Positions 1 to 7,772 of a stretch of 64,000 nucleotides of DNA are shown here, piece after piece. Origin of the DNA: Neorhizobium galegae bv. orientalis str. HAMBI 540. Lineage in GTDB: Bacteria; Pseudomonadota; Alphaproteobacteria; Rhizobiales; Rhizobiaceae. The notes under the pieces are model-generated. The model made no database searches. It was not told the origin of the DNA and saw nothing but the letters and a program-made list of their open reading frames with translations. Where the stretch lies: NCBI RefSeq assembly GCF_000731315.1, contig NZ_HG938353.1, forward strand, positions 248,001 to 312,000, read 5' to 3'. A program made the position numbers and the translations under genes. Each line of letters begins with the position of its first letter. Within the stretch, counting starts at the first letter, position 1.

Positions 1-1450
1 CAAAACCGCGAAATCCGTCGAACTCGCGGGTACGGGTATATGTCGGCAGCGCGGCGAGATCGACCGGCACCATCAAAGACGTGCCCTCGACCGGCCACCA
101 GATCGTCTTGCCGGACCAGGTATCGCGCTTGTTGAGCAGTTCGGTGATCTTGCCCTCGGGATCGAGATAGAAGAGGGCGGCGAGATCGGTAAAAGCCATG
201 CCGTTGATATCGGCGGCATGCGGGCCGACAGCGTCGGCAAATTCGCTCGAAACTTCCCTGAACCGGCCTTCGGCATCGATTTTCCAGACGAAACGGGTCG
301 CGCGCCCATCGCGGCGGAAAACGAAATCGTCCGGTTCCGGTGCGGCAATTTCGGCGGCTGCGGGTTCGACTGCAGGCGCCGCCTCCACCATCTCAGGCTC
401 GCCAGCCACGGTTTCCTCGGTGGCGGTTTCGGAAACGGCCTCTTCCGTCGTCTCGATCGTTGCGGCCGAGGACGCGGCATCGATTTCCGAATTCGGCGCG
501 GCCTCTTCAGGCGCGACCTGTTCAATCGGTTCTTCGGAAGCAGCGGCGTGGACGGGAGCAAAGTTTTCGCTGGGTTCCAGCAAAATTTCTTCTTCAGGCT
601 CTTCCGTGTCGACGATCTCCGACACGGCGGCAATCACATCGGCAAAACCGTCGGCAGGCGCCGGCTCGGGTGCGAAGTCCTCGGTGTCGCCGCTTGCGGC
701 AAGTTCGACCACGGCTTCTTCGACGGCGTCGGCATTCGCCGGCGCATCATCGCGCGGCTCGTAGCCGTTCGCGGCGGTGGCCCGGCCCTGTTCGGTCTCG
801 ACCGTGAATAGGAGATGCAGGGCCGGTTCGTTGGAAAGCTTGCCGATCGCAGCCGGCAGGTAGCCCTTGGAGGTCGGGATGGGGCGCTTGACGAGGCGGC
901 TCGGATCGGCGCCCGCCATTGTCGTCATCATCTTGGCGGTGTGGGTGGAAACGCCGAGCCCCGCGAACTCGGCCGAGGCGGCGAGCACCTCACCGTTTTC
1001 GTCGATCACCGCCATATGCGTATCGGGATCGTCGAAGCCTTCGATCATCCGGGCCGCGGAGGCTGAAGGTGAGAGCCTGCCCCGTTCCACCGGCGCGCTG
1101 AACAGCACGGCCGTTTCGCCATGAACCTGAACGAGTTCGCAGACCGCCTGCACGGGAATGCGCTGGAAACCGGAAGCGACGCGGATCGTCAGGTTACGGA
1201 TGTCACCGACTTCGCCGAGCTGGCGCGCAGCCGCTTCGATCTGGCGGAAGGCGATATCGACGCGGTTCGGACCCTGGTCGAGGAAATCGTAGATGGAGCC
1301 GAAGCCGAAAAGATCGGCGCCGCGCCCGTTCGCCCAGAGAGGGCTTTGCATGTCCGGAGAAAACAGCACGATCGCTTCGCCCGCCGCAAAACGATCGCGG
1401 ACGCGCTCGTGCACGGCAATATCGATGAACGGGTATTGGACTGCGGACAT
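1..1450 (-). CDS. Large PAS-domain protein, probable sensor histidine kinase (N-terminal part only)
   Basis: This reading frame is open from an ATG at 1450 to the left edge of the window, so about 483 residues are visible and the C-terminus is missing. Residues 1-220 form a soluble PAS/GAF-like region beginning MSAVQYPFIDIAVHERVRD. Residues 222-374 are a low-complexity linker very rich in Glu, Ala, Pro and Ser. After it a PAS-like domain begins near residue 375 (DDFVFRRDGRATRFVWKID). I see no membrane segment. This architecture resembles the cytoplasmic PdhS/DivJ-PleC type kinases of Rhizobiales, but the catalytic domain is outside the window, so the kinase call is inference. Confidence 0.6.
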   Translation of the reverse strand, partial: MSAVQYPFIDIAVHERVRDRFAAGEAIVLFSPDMQSPLWANGRGADLFGFGSIYDFLDQGPNRVDIAFRQIEAAARQLGEVGDIRNLTIRVASGFQRIPVQAVCELVQVHGETAVLFSAPVERGRLSPSASAARMIEGFDDPDTHMAVIDENGEVLAASAEFAGLGVSTHTAKMMTTMAGADPSRLVKRPIPTSKGYLPAAIGKLSNEPALHLLFTVETEQGRATAANGYEPRDDAPANADAVEEAVVELAASGDTEDFAPEPAPADGFADVIAAVSEIVDTEEPEEEILLEPSENFAPVHAAASEEPIEQVAPEEAAPNSEIDAASSAATIETTEEAVSETATEETVAGEPEMVEAAPAVEPAAAEIAAPEPDDFVFRRDGRATRFVWKIDAEGRFREVSSEFADAVGPHAADINGMAFTDLAALFYLDPEGKITELLNKRDTWSGKTIWWPVEGTSLMVPVDLAALPTYTRTREFDGFRGF

Positions 1451-1583
1451 AGGCAAAACCTACAGGACGTTTGTGACCGGACTTCTACGTAATTTAACGG
1501 ATTGTTAATAACCTTCCGCGGCCTTCGGGTCGAGAGCGGCGCTATCCAAACCGTCGACAGGGTTAATGCCGGGATTCATTTTA

Positions 1584-1633
1584 TTGTGCACCGCACAATG
1601 ATGTTGCAATGCACAACGAGATGGTCTATATAA
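1584..1633 (+). promoter_or_regulatory. Phasin promoter with two PhaR-type operators
   Basis: The inverted repeat TTGTGC-ACC-GCACAA lies at 1584-1598, and a second related site, TGCAATGCACAA, lies at 1605-1616. Both match the PhaR (AniA) operator consensus TGCRNYGCASMA that I recall from Bradyrhizobium. The second overlaps a likely -35 box TTGCAA (1604-1609). A -10 box TATATA follows after 17 bp (1627-1632). Repression by PhaR, relieved when polyhydroxybutyrate granules bind it, would explain this layout. Confidence 0.65.
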
Positions 1634-1687
1634 GAGGCATGACATCTTCGGTTCTGCCGAAGAAATCGCCAACGAGGACCTGAAACG

Positions 1688-2134
1688 ATGGCATACAAGA
1701 CCGACGATATCTTTTCCTTCTCCGCTTTCGATCCGTCCAAGATGACCGAAGGCTTCCGCGACTTCGCCGAAAAGGGTGCCACCCAGTCTCGCGAAGCCTA
1801 TGCTAAGATGAAATCCGCTGCCGAGGAAGCCACCAAGACGGTGGAATCCACAATGCAGTCGGCGCAGGCTGGCTCTGTCGAACTCGGCCTCAAGGCGATC
1901 GACGCGCTGCGTACCAATGCCGAAAACTCGCTGACCCATATGGAGTCGCTGCTCGGCGTGAAGTCCTTTGCCGAACTGATCGAACTGCAGACTGGTTTCA
2001 TCCGCAAGCAGGCTGAAATCACGGTTGAGCAGGCCAAGTCCATGCAGGACACCGCCCGCAAGATCGTCGAAGACGTGACGAAGCCCGGCAAGGAAGCCGC
2101 CGAAAAGGTCATGACGACCATCAAGGCTGCCTAA
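1688..2134 (+). CDS. phaP: Phasin family protein (polyhydroxybutyrate granule surface)
   Basis: This 148-residue protein is helical and amphipathic, with the Phasin_2-like pattern of rhizobial PhaP: an N-terminal segment FSFSAFDPSKMTEGFRDFAE, a central heptad-rich stretch, and a Lys/Ala-rich C-terminus. Phasins coat polyhydroxybutyrate granules in the cytoplasm and control their size and number. The gene stands alone with its own promoter carrying PhaR-type operators, a good ribosome site (AACGAGG upstream of ATG) and a hairpin just after the stop. Length and composition fit the family well. Some related proteins are annotated only as phasin domain proteins, so binding to PHB is inferred. Confidence 0.9.
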   Translation: MAYKTDDIFSFSAFDPSKMTEGFRDFAEKGATQSREAYAKMKSAAEEATKTVESTMQSAQAGSVELGLKAIDALRTNAENSLTHMESLLGVKSFAELIELQTGFIRKQAEITVEQAKSMQDTARKIVEDVTKPGKEAAEKVMTTIKAA

Positions 2135-2155
2135 TTCTTAGAGCTTGATTTGAAG

Positions 2156-2190
2156 GAGAAGGCCGGAGCATGCTCCGGCCTCTTCTATTT
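2156..2190 (+). terminator. Hairpin after the phasin gene
   Basis: A perfect 20-bp palindrome GGCCGGAGCATGCTCCGGCC (2161-2180) lies 26 bp after the phasin stop and is followed by the pyrimidine-rich TCTTCTATTT. The T-run is weak, so termination efficiency is uncertain. Confidence 0.65.
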
Positions 2191-2280
2191 GCGGGAAAGG
2201 ACTTTCTATTTGCGGGATAGGACTTGCAAAAAAAGTCCGATCACCGTATGTGACCCCCAACGGCGCCCGAGGGCGCTTGT

Positions 2281-2357
2281 GCGGTTGTAGCTCAGTTGGT
2301 TAGAGCGCAGGTTTGTGGCACCTGAGGTCGGAGGTTCGAGACCCCCCAACCGTACCA
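2281..2357 (+). tRNA. tRNA-His (anticodon GTG)
   Basis: The cloverleaf is complete: acceptor strand GCGGTTG, D-arm around AGCTCAGTTGGTTAGAGC, anticodon loop TTTGTGGCA with anticodon GTG, T-arm GGAGGTTCGAGACCCC, 3-prime strand CAACCGT, discriminator A and an encoded CCA. The base before position 1 is T (2280), so there is no templated G-1. Position 1 is G facing T72, and the discriminator is A73. These are the alphaproteobacterial features of tRNA-His that go with an altered HisRS recognition. Confidence 0.95.
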
Positions 2358-2484
2358 TTTTTCCAAAATCCCATTTTTTTTGAATTCAGTCGAGCAAATT
2401 TGCGGTTGGATTCCCGCATTTGAATTGTCGCGGAACAAAGCGAGGGGCCGATGAAATTATCGGATGTGAGGCGTTCCCGCCCGC

Positions 2485-3129
2485 TCACCAGCGCAACAGG
2501 CGCGGTCCCAGAAGCGAGCCGGCAATGCCGGTCAGCAGGATGCCGAGCGAGTACCAGATGAGCACGAAGGGCATGCCGTTCTCGGTGCAGAACCAGGAAT
2601 AGACCCAGGCGCCGGCAGCACCCGCCGCGATCCCGGCGATGAAGCCGGTCAACCTCAGATCAGTCGGTGCGCCATGGCGCAGCACCCACACGTTTCCTGC
2701 AAACACCGGAAGCGCGAAGAGGAAGATCAGCAGTGGGCAATGCAGCGCCGACGATCCGATGATCATTTTGGAATAGTTTGCGGCCGGCGACATCACCAGC
2801 TGGATCACGGCGACCACAGCCATGATCGCAACGATCGCCGCCGCGGTCTGGAAGAACCGTCCCCTGGAACCGCCAGGCCGTGCCAGATGATAGGCGGCGA
2901 GGAAAGCGGCGATAGCCAGCAACGCATTGTAGGCGGACTTGATCCAGAACACCGGCAGCATCAGCGCTTCGGCCATGTCGATGCGCAGGCCGAGGATCGC
3001 CAGCATCAGTACCAGCGACACGGCGAGCGCCGGCAGGACGCCGATCACGAAGCGGCGTGCCAGCGCATGCCGCGGCACCGGCTTCAGGTCGCCTACCAGG
3101 CTGTCGATGATGTCGTCCGTCTTTCTCAC
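2485..3129 (-). CDS. nrsF: NrsF-family integral membrane anti-sigma factor (DUF1109)
   Basis: This 214-residue protein has about six hydrophobic membrane segments after a short cytoplasmic N-terminus (MRKTDDIIDSLVGDLKPVPR), the DUF1109/NrsF layout. It starts with GTG at 3129 and overlaps the sigma gene stop by four bases, so the two are translationally coupled. Counting gives Cys131 and Cys181. In Caulobacter NrsF two cysteines at these positions are, as I recall, required for response to metals and oxidants. The protein is therefore expected to sequester the upstream sigma factor at the inner membrane until the cysteines are modified. The partner identity rests on gene adjacency. Confidence 0.88.
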   Translation of the reverse strand: MRKTDDIIDSLVGDLKPVPRHALARRFVIGVLPALAVSLVLMLAILGLRIDMAEALMLPVFWIKSAYNALLAIAAFLAAYHLARPGGSRGRFFQTAAAIVAIMAVVAVIQLVMSPAANYSKMIIGSSALHCPLLIFLFALPVFAGNVWVLRHGAPTDLRLTGFIAGIAAGAAGAWVYSWFCTENGMPFVLIWYSLGILLTGIAGSLLGPRLLRW

Positions 3130-3674
3130 TTTCCGCCTCGCAATTTCTCCGCCAGTGCCTTGAGCCCTCGATGAATGCCGACCTTGACCGCCGATTCCGA
3201 CTGGCCGGTCCGGCTCGCCGTGTCGGCCACCGACTGGCCTTCGAGCTTCACCTGACGGATCAATTCCCGCTGTTTCGCCGGCAGGCTTTCCAGAAGCCGC
3301 TCGACATCCATCCGCGCGGAGATCGCTTCCTCATGGTCGTCGCTCTCGAAATCCTCGCCGAGCTCCGTTTCCGCCATCATCCGGCCGCCGCGGCCGCGAT
3401 GGTGGTCGATCAGCTTGTAGCGGGCGATCGAGAAGAACCACGCCGTGAACGGTCGCTCGCGATCGTAGGTCTCCCGGCGCGAATGCAGTGCCAGCAATGT
3501 CTCCTGGACAAGGTCTTCCATGTCCGCTTTCGTTGCAGCTGCCATTCGGCGGCTGTAATATCCGACGAGCAGGACACGCACCGCGTTGAGCAAACGCCGA
3601 TAGGCTACCTCGTCCCCATCGAGGGACAGAAGCATCATAGCCTTCAGGGCTTCTTCCGAATGGGCGCTCGTCAT
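3126..3674 (-). CDS. sigF: ECF RNA polymerase sigma factor, SigF/EcfF type
   Basis: This 182-residue protein has sigma region 2 (DLVQETLLALHSRRETYDRE, ERPFTAWFFSIARYKLIDHH) and region 4 (ESLPAKQRELIRQVKLEGQS, then TGQSESAVKVGIHRGLKAL). The start is ATG at 3674. It is cotranscribed and overlapping with an NrsF-type anti-sigma gene, the arrangement of Caulobacter SigF-NrsF and Bradyrhizobium EcfF. A GTAACC-N15-CGAA element lies 17 bp upstream of its start and a matching one faces the divergent operon, so autoregulation is likely. Known regulons of this group protect periplasmic proteins against metal and oxidant damage. The inducing signal in this strain is unknown. Confidence 0.88.
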   Translation of the reverse strand: MTSAHSEEALKAMMLLSLDGDEVAYRRLLNAVRVLLVGYYSRRMAAATKADMEDLVQETLLALHSRRETYDRERPFTAWFFSIARYKLIDHHRGRGGRMMAETELGEDFESDDHEEAISARMDVERLLESLPAKQRELIRQVKLEGQSVADTASRTGQSESAVKVGIHRGLKALAEKLRGGK

Positions 3675-3690
3675 GCTGTTTCAATGATCA

Positions 3691-3716
3691 TTCGGAAAAG
3701 CACGTAAACGGTTACA
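3691..3716 (-). promoter_or_regulatory. Candidate SigF promoter for the sigF-nrsF operon
   Basis: Read on the minus strand this is TGTAACC, a 15-base spacer and CGAA (GTAACC at 3715-3710, CGAA at 3694-3691). It lies just upstream of the sigma gene start at 3674. It is close to the GTAACC/CGAA consensus I recall for Caulobacter SigF. Confidence 0.65.
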
Positions 3717-3770
3717 GGTGGAATGGAAAATATTTCGGATGCTTTCGGCCTATCACATAACCGTGAGGCT

Positions 3771-3795
3771 GTAACGACTTTCTGCGCGGGTCGAA
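3771..3795 (+). promoter_or_regulatory. Candidate SigF promoter for the MXKDX-cytochrome-molybdoenzyme operon
   Basis: GTAACG (3771-3776) and CGAA (3792-3795) are separated by 15 bases, preceded by T as in the divergent copy. The motif lies 66 bp upstream of the start codon at 3861. Sharing sequence and spacing with the motif on the other strand supports coordinated control by the adjacent sigma factor. Confidence 0.62.
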
Positions 3796-3860
3796 TTGAT
3801 GGTTGTGAGCCCTCGGCAGGCAGCCGGCGGACACATCGATTGATCCCAGGAGGACATCCC

Positions 3861-4124
3861 ATGACCAAGCTTCTTTCCAGCCTCGCAGCCTGCACCTTCG
3901 TCGTCGGCCTTTCGCTTGCCGGCGCGGCGAACGCCCAGAGCAGCATGAGCAGCGACACGATGAAGAAGGACTCCATGAAGACCGACACCATGAAGCAGGA
4001 CTCGATGAAGAAGGATTCGATGGCGACCGGCAGCACCAAGACCGACTGCATGCACAAGGCCGGCATGGAGAAGAACGCCATGAAGAAGTCCGAGATGATG
4101 AAGGCCTGCGACGCAATGAAGTAA
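3861..4124 (+). CDS. Exported pentapeptide MXKDX repeat protein
   Basis: The start at 3861 is chosen because AGGAGG lies eight bases upstream and it gives a clean signal peptide (MTKLLSSLAACTFVVGLSLA, cleavage after ANAQ). An upstream in-frame ATG at 3723 lacks these. The mature part is about 60 residues of Met/Lys/Asp-rich repeats such as MKKDSMKTDTMKQDSM, the pentapeptide MXKDX family (TIGR02953, from memory). The protein is 87 residues with two late cysteines. It sits first in an operon with a putative SigF promoter. A periplasmic Met-rich sink for oxidants, or a metal-binding role, is plausible but unproven. Confidence 0.85.
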   Translation: MTKLLSSLAACTFVVGLSLAGAANAQSSMSSDTMKKDSMKTDTMKQDSMKKDSMATGSTKTDCMHKAGMEKNAMKKSEMMKACDAMK

Positions 4125-4219
4125 TGTCGTGAAATGATCTGACCGCGGCCGCTGAAACTTTTTGTCTGGCGGCCGCGTCTATCTGCTGGAGCCCACTTCC
4201 CGCATTCGGAGGAAACACC

Positions 4220-5074
4220 ATGGCCACGATCGAAGCCGGCGTTGCGACCGGCCGGACGGTCATCTACCGCCACAGCCTGCTGGTGCGTCTCTCGCACTGG
4301 GTGAATGTGTTCTGCATGACCGTGCTGTTGTTCAGCGGCCTGCAGATATTCAATGCGCATCCCGCGCTCTATTGGGGCCAGTATGGTGCCGACAACGATC
4401 CGTCCTTCATTTCCATGGAGGCGGTCGAGGATGGCGACAAGGCCAAGGGCGTGACCCGCGTCGGTTCGCTGACTTTCAACACGACCGGGGTTCTCGGCCT
4501 CTCGCAGGTCGACGGCGAGGCGACCGCGCGCGGTTTCCCCGAATGGCTGACGATCCCGAGCTATCAGGATCTCGCGACCGGCCGGCGCTGGCATTTCTTC
4601 TTCGCGTGGCTGTTCGTCATCAACGGCTTTATCTATCTCGCCTACGGGCTGTTGAGCCGGCATTTCCGCCGCGATCTCTTACCCGCAGGAAATGAACTGA
4701 CGCCCGCGCACATCGGCCACGAGATCGTCAATCACGCCCGGCTGCGGTTTCCGAAAGGACCGGAAGCGCGGCATTACAACACGCTTCAGAAGCTCACCTA
4801 TGTCGCGGTTATCTTCCTGCTCCTGCCGCTGATGATCCTCACGGGGCTCACCATGTCGCCCGGCTTTAACGCCGTGGCGCCCTGGCTTCTCGATATATTC
4901 GGCGGCAGGCAGTCAGCCCGCACGATCCACTTCCTGACGGCCTTTTCCCTCACCGCCTTCGTGGTGGTCCACGTCGCGATGGTGATCCTGTCGGGTGTCT
5001 TCAACAATCTGCGTTCGATGATCACCGGTTATTACGCCATCGACCAAGGGGATATAAAGGGAGACAAGCTATGA
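4220..5074 (+). CDS. Cytochrome b/b6 (b561-type) membrane electron-transfer subunit
   Basis: This 284-residue protein has about five membrane segments with histidines placed for b-type heme: HSLLVRLSHWVNVFCMT near the N-terminus, RRWHFFFAWLFVINGFIY in the middle, and ARTIHFLTAFSLTAFVVVHV near the end. An AGGAAACACC ribosome site precedes the ATG. Its stop overlaps the start of the next gene by four bases (ATGA), so it very probably passes quinol electrons across the inner membrane to the exported molybdoenzyme. The context with MXKDX and SigF suggests a periplasmic repair or reductase role. The exact substrate of the pair is unknown. Confidence 0.85.
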   Translation: MATIEAGVATGRTVIYRHSLLVRLSHWVNVFCMTVLLFSGLQIFNAHPALYWGQYGADNDPSFISMEAVEDGDKAKGVTRVGSLTFNTTGVLGLSQVDGEATARGFPEWLTIPSYQDLATGRRWHFFFAWLFVINGFIYLAYGLLSRHFRRDLLPAGNELTPAHIGHEIVNHARLRFPKGPEARHYNTLQKLTYVAVIFLLLPLMILTGLTMSPGFNAVAPWLLDIFGGRQSARTIHFLTAFSLTAFVVVHVAMVILSGVFNNLRSMITGYYAIDQGDIKGDKL

Positions 5075-5847
5075 GCCGCATCATCACCCGCCGCCGCTTC
5101 CTGATCGGCGCGACCATGACGGCTTCGGCGCTCGGCCTGAGTGGCTGCGACGCGATTGTCGAAAGCGACCGGACGAAATCCGTCCTCAAGATCGCCGAGG
5201 GTTTTTCGATGAAGACCCAGCGCTTCCTGCTCGGCGACGATGCGCTGGCCCGTGAGTTCACCGAGGCGGATCTCTCGCCGGTGTTTCGCGCCAACGGCAC
5301 CAGCATGCCGGACAATCCGCAATATCTCGACTGGATGAACCAGCAGTTCTCGACCTGGAAGCTGGAGGTCGGCGGTCTGGTCGACAAGCCTATGCAGCTG
5401 TCGCTTGCCGACTTGAAGGCGCTGCCGGCCCGCACCCAGATCACCCGGCACGACTGTGTCGAAGGCTGGAGCGCGATCGGCAAATGGACCGGCGTGCCGC
5501 TCGGCGCTCTGCTCAAGACGGTCGGCCTGAAGCCGGAGGCCCGCTACATAGTCTTCCATTGTGCCGACGAATACGAAAAGACGCTCGATGGCACCGGCTG
5601 GTATTACGAGAGCATCGACCTGGTGGATGCCTTCCATCCGCAGACCATCCTGGCTCACACGATGAACGGCCGCGACCTTGAAGTCGCCCATGGCGCGCCG
5701 CTGCGGCTGCGTGTCGAGCGCCAGCTTGGCTATAAACAGGCGAAATATCTGACACGCATCGAAGCGGTAGCCGATCTCGGCCGTCTTTACGGAGGCAGCG
5801 GCGGTTTCTGGGAGGATCGCGGTTACGAATGGTATGCCGGGATCTGA
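5071..5847 (+). CDS. Tat-exported molybdopterin-dependent oxidoreductase (sulfite oxidase/YedY-like fold)
   Basis: This 258-residue protein opens with a twin-arginine signal (MSRIITRRRFLIGATMTASA), followed by LGLSGC, which also fits a lipobox. The core has the oxidoreductase molybdopterin-binding pattern: DLKALPARTQITRHDCVEGW, with the Mo-ligand cysteine in HDCVEGWS, then GVPLGALLKTVGL, and HGAPLRLRVERQLGYKQ. It is coupled to the cytochrome b gene by overlapping stop and start. MsrP (YedY) reduces periplasmic methionine sulfoxide, and this pair is organised like it, but the protein is shorter and I would not equate them. Placement in the sigF locus supports an oxidative-damage function. Confidence 0.85.
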   Translation: MSRIITRRRFLIGATMTASALGLSGCDAIVESDRTKSVLKIAEGFSMKTQRFLLGDDALAREFTEADLSPVFRANGTSMPDNPQYLDWMNQQFSTWKLEVGGLVDKPMQLSLADLKALPARTQITRHDCVEGWSAIGKWTGVPLGALLKTVGLKPEARYIVFHCADEYEKTLDGTGWYYESIDLVDAFHPQTILAHTMNGRDLEVAHGAPLRLRVERQLGYKQAKYLTRIEAVADLGRLYGGSGGFWEDRGYEWYAGI

Positions 5848-5855
5848 GAAGGAGC

Positions 5856-7772
5856 TCAGGTTTCCGCCCGTGCCGGAGCAACTCTCGGAAGCCGGATGAT
5901 GAACCGGGTGCCGCGGGCCCTGTCGCCCGGCGGGCTTTCGACGGTGATCGATCCGCCGAGAACCTCGGTGACGATCTGGTGGACGATATGCAGTCCGAGG
6001 CCCGTGCCGCCGCTGTGACGGGCCGTGGAAAAGAACGGTTCGAATATCTTCTGGATGTCCGTCTCGTTTATCCCGCGACCGTTATCGGTGAATTCGATGA
6101 GGACCTGCTCCCCCATTCTCCGAACATCGATGATGATCATGCCGGGTTTGCCCGCATCGAAGGCATGCAGCAGCGAGTTGTTGAGGAGGTTCGACAGGAC
6201 CTGGGCAAACGGCCCCGGATAGGTGGTGATCGCCAGATCATCAGGCACGTTCACCGTCAGGCTGACGCCGGCGCTGGCGTCCCATTTGCGCAGGCGCGGA
6301 TCGGCATCGGGAATGAACGCGGCGAGATCGATATCCCGTCGCTCCAGCGTCGCGCGGTCGACCGCAACCTGTTTGAACCGTTGAACCAGCGCGGTGCATC
6401 GATGAATGGCGTCGCGCACCAGATCGAGGCTGACGTCGCTGTCTGCGATATAGAGGTCGAGATCGGAGCGGCGCAGCCCCGCTGCAAGCCGTTCCTTGAA
6501 AAGCCTGAGATCCTTGGCGGCCTTGCTGAGCACGAGTGCGGCACTTCCAAGCGGCGTGTTCATCTCGTGGGCGACGCCGGCAACCATCAGGCCCAGCGAC
6601 GACAGCCGTTCGGCCCTAGCAAGTTCCCGTTGGGTTACGCTCAGTTTTTCATTGGTGTCGCGCAGCGTCTTGTTCGTGTCCTCCATTTGCCGCGCCCATT
6701 CCGCCTCGGCCTCCATGCCGTTGGCCAGGCGGCCGGTTACCGCAAGCGCCACCATGGCGAGGATTGCCGCGACCGCGCCGAGAATGAGTTTCCCCCTCGT
6801 TTCCTGGTCGTTGATCGCGGTCGCCGAGTCACGGGCGAGCAGATAGAGGTCGGCACCCGCGGCACGTCTTTCCGCGACTTCGCCTGTTGCCAGCAAGCTC
6901 GCAACGGGCTGGAAGCGACGGTAGTTCCAAACGCCGCCCCTGCTGCCGAAAAGCCCTCTTTCCCCGTTGCCGATCGCCCGCAACATCTCCGCCTCAGCCG
7001 GGCCGGGCGTTGAGGCCCCAAGCTGCCAGCCCCAGTTCGCATCCGCATTTGGACCTTGGAGCCAGTATCCGGCCTGGTTCATCAGATAGAGCTCGACGCT
7101 CCTGTCGAGGCGCTTCAGGCGTTCGAGCAATCGCGTGGCGCGGTAGTTGATGACGATGATGCCCTGCTTGGTCCCATTGCGGAAGACGGGGCTTGCAACG
7201 CGCAATGTCGGCAGGTGGGGGACCTCGACCACGCCGTTGTCGATATTCAGTTCGAGGGCAGAGAAATAGAGGCCGTTCAGCGGCAGCGGAATCGTATCGC
7301 GAAAATAGGGCTGGTCCGCCTTGTTCTGCAGCTGCTCGCTGCTCACGACGACCGGTTCCGCGCCGCTGCGGCGGTTGACGCGCAGCCGTTCATTGCCGTC
7401 ATTATCCAGCCACCGTACCTGATCGTAATCCGGCGAACTGGCGGCAAAACTCTGGAAGATTTCAGCGCTTAGCGGAGCAAGCCGAGTGGTCGTTTCGCCG
7501 AAGCGCGATTGCAGGTCGGCGAGAAACAGGGCGTCGCGGCCCAGCCGGTCCAGGGCCCGACCGAGAATGTCATAGCCTTGCGACAGGGTCTCCTCCCTGT
7601 TGCGGATCTGAGGTTCCCGCGCGTTCGCGCCGATCTGATGCCAGAGCAATGGAACGCCGATGCCAAGTCCCACGACCCAGGGTACCACGAAGATGGCAAG
7701 CCGCCTGCGATGGCGATAAATGGCCCGGAGAGACGGAAACATGCGAGTTGCGGACGAGCGGATCATAGGCAT
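5856..7772 (-). CDS. Membrane sensor histidine kinase
   Basis: This 638-residue protein has a first membrane segment at about residues 26-45 and a large periplasmic sensor region to about residue 325. A second membrane segment follows (KLILGAVAAILAMVALAVTG), then a coiled coil around 350-390, a dimerisation domain with the phosphoacceptor in VAHEMNTPLG (His near residue 402), and an HATPase domain with DNGRGI and GGTGLGLHIVHQ. Its ATG follows the TAA of the upstream EAL response-regulator gene directly, so the two form an operon and probably a cognate pair. The ligand is not evident. The gene converges with the molybdoenzyme gene eight bases away. Confidence 0.88.
   Translation of the reverse strand: MPMIRSSATRMFPSLRAIYRHRRRLAIFVVPWVVGLGIGVPLLWHQIGANAREPQIRNREETLSQGYDILGRALDRLGRDALFLADLQSRFGETTTRLAPLSAEIFQSFAASSPDYDQVRWLDNDGNERLRVNRRSGAEPVVVSSEQLQNKADQPYFRDTIPLPLNGLYFSALELNIDNGVVEVPHLPTLRVASPVFRNGTKQGIIVINYRATRLLERLKRLDRSVELYLMNQAGYWLQGPNADANWGWQLGASTPGPAEAEMLRAIGNGERGLFGSRGGVWNYRRFQPVASLLATGEVAERRAAGADLYLLARDSATAINDQETRGKLILGAVAAILAMVALAVTGRLANGMEAEAEWARQMEDTNKTLRDTNEKLSVTQRELARAERLSSLGLMVAGVAHEMNTPLGSAALVLSKAAKDLRLFKERLAAGLRRSDLDLYIADSDVSLDLVRDAIHRCTALVQRFKQVAVDRATLERRDIDLAAFIPDADPRLRKWDASAGVSLTVNVPDDLAITTYPGPFAQVLSNLLNNSLLHAFDAGKPGMIIIDVRRMGEQVLIEFTDNGRGINETDIQKIFEPFFSTARHSGGTGLGLHIVHQIVTEVLGGSITVESPPGDRARGTRFIIRLPRVAPARAET

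Noticed and set aside
198..811. Plus-strand open frames opposite the partial PAS protein
   Set aside because: They are Ser/Ala- or Arg-rich frames opposite the acidic linker, and the minus strand encodes a coherent PAS protein.
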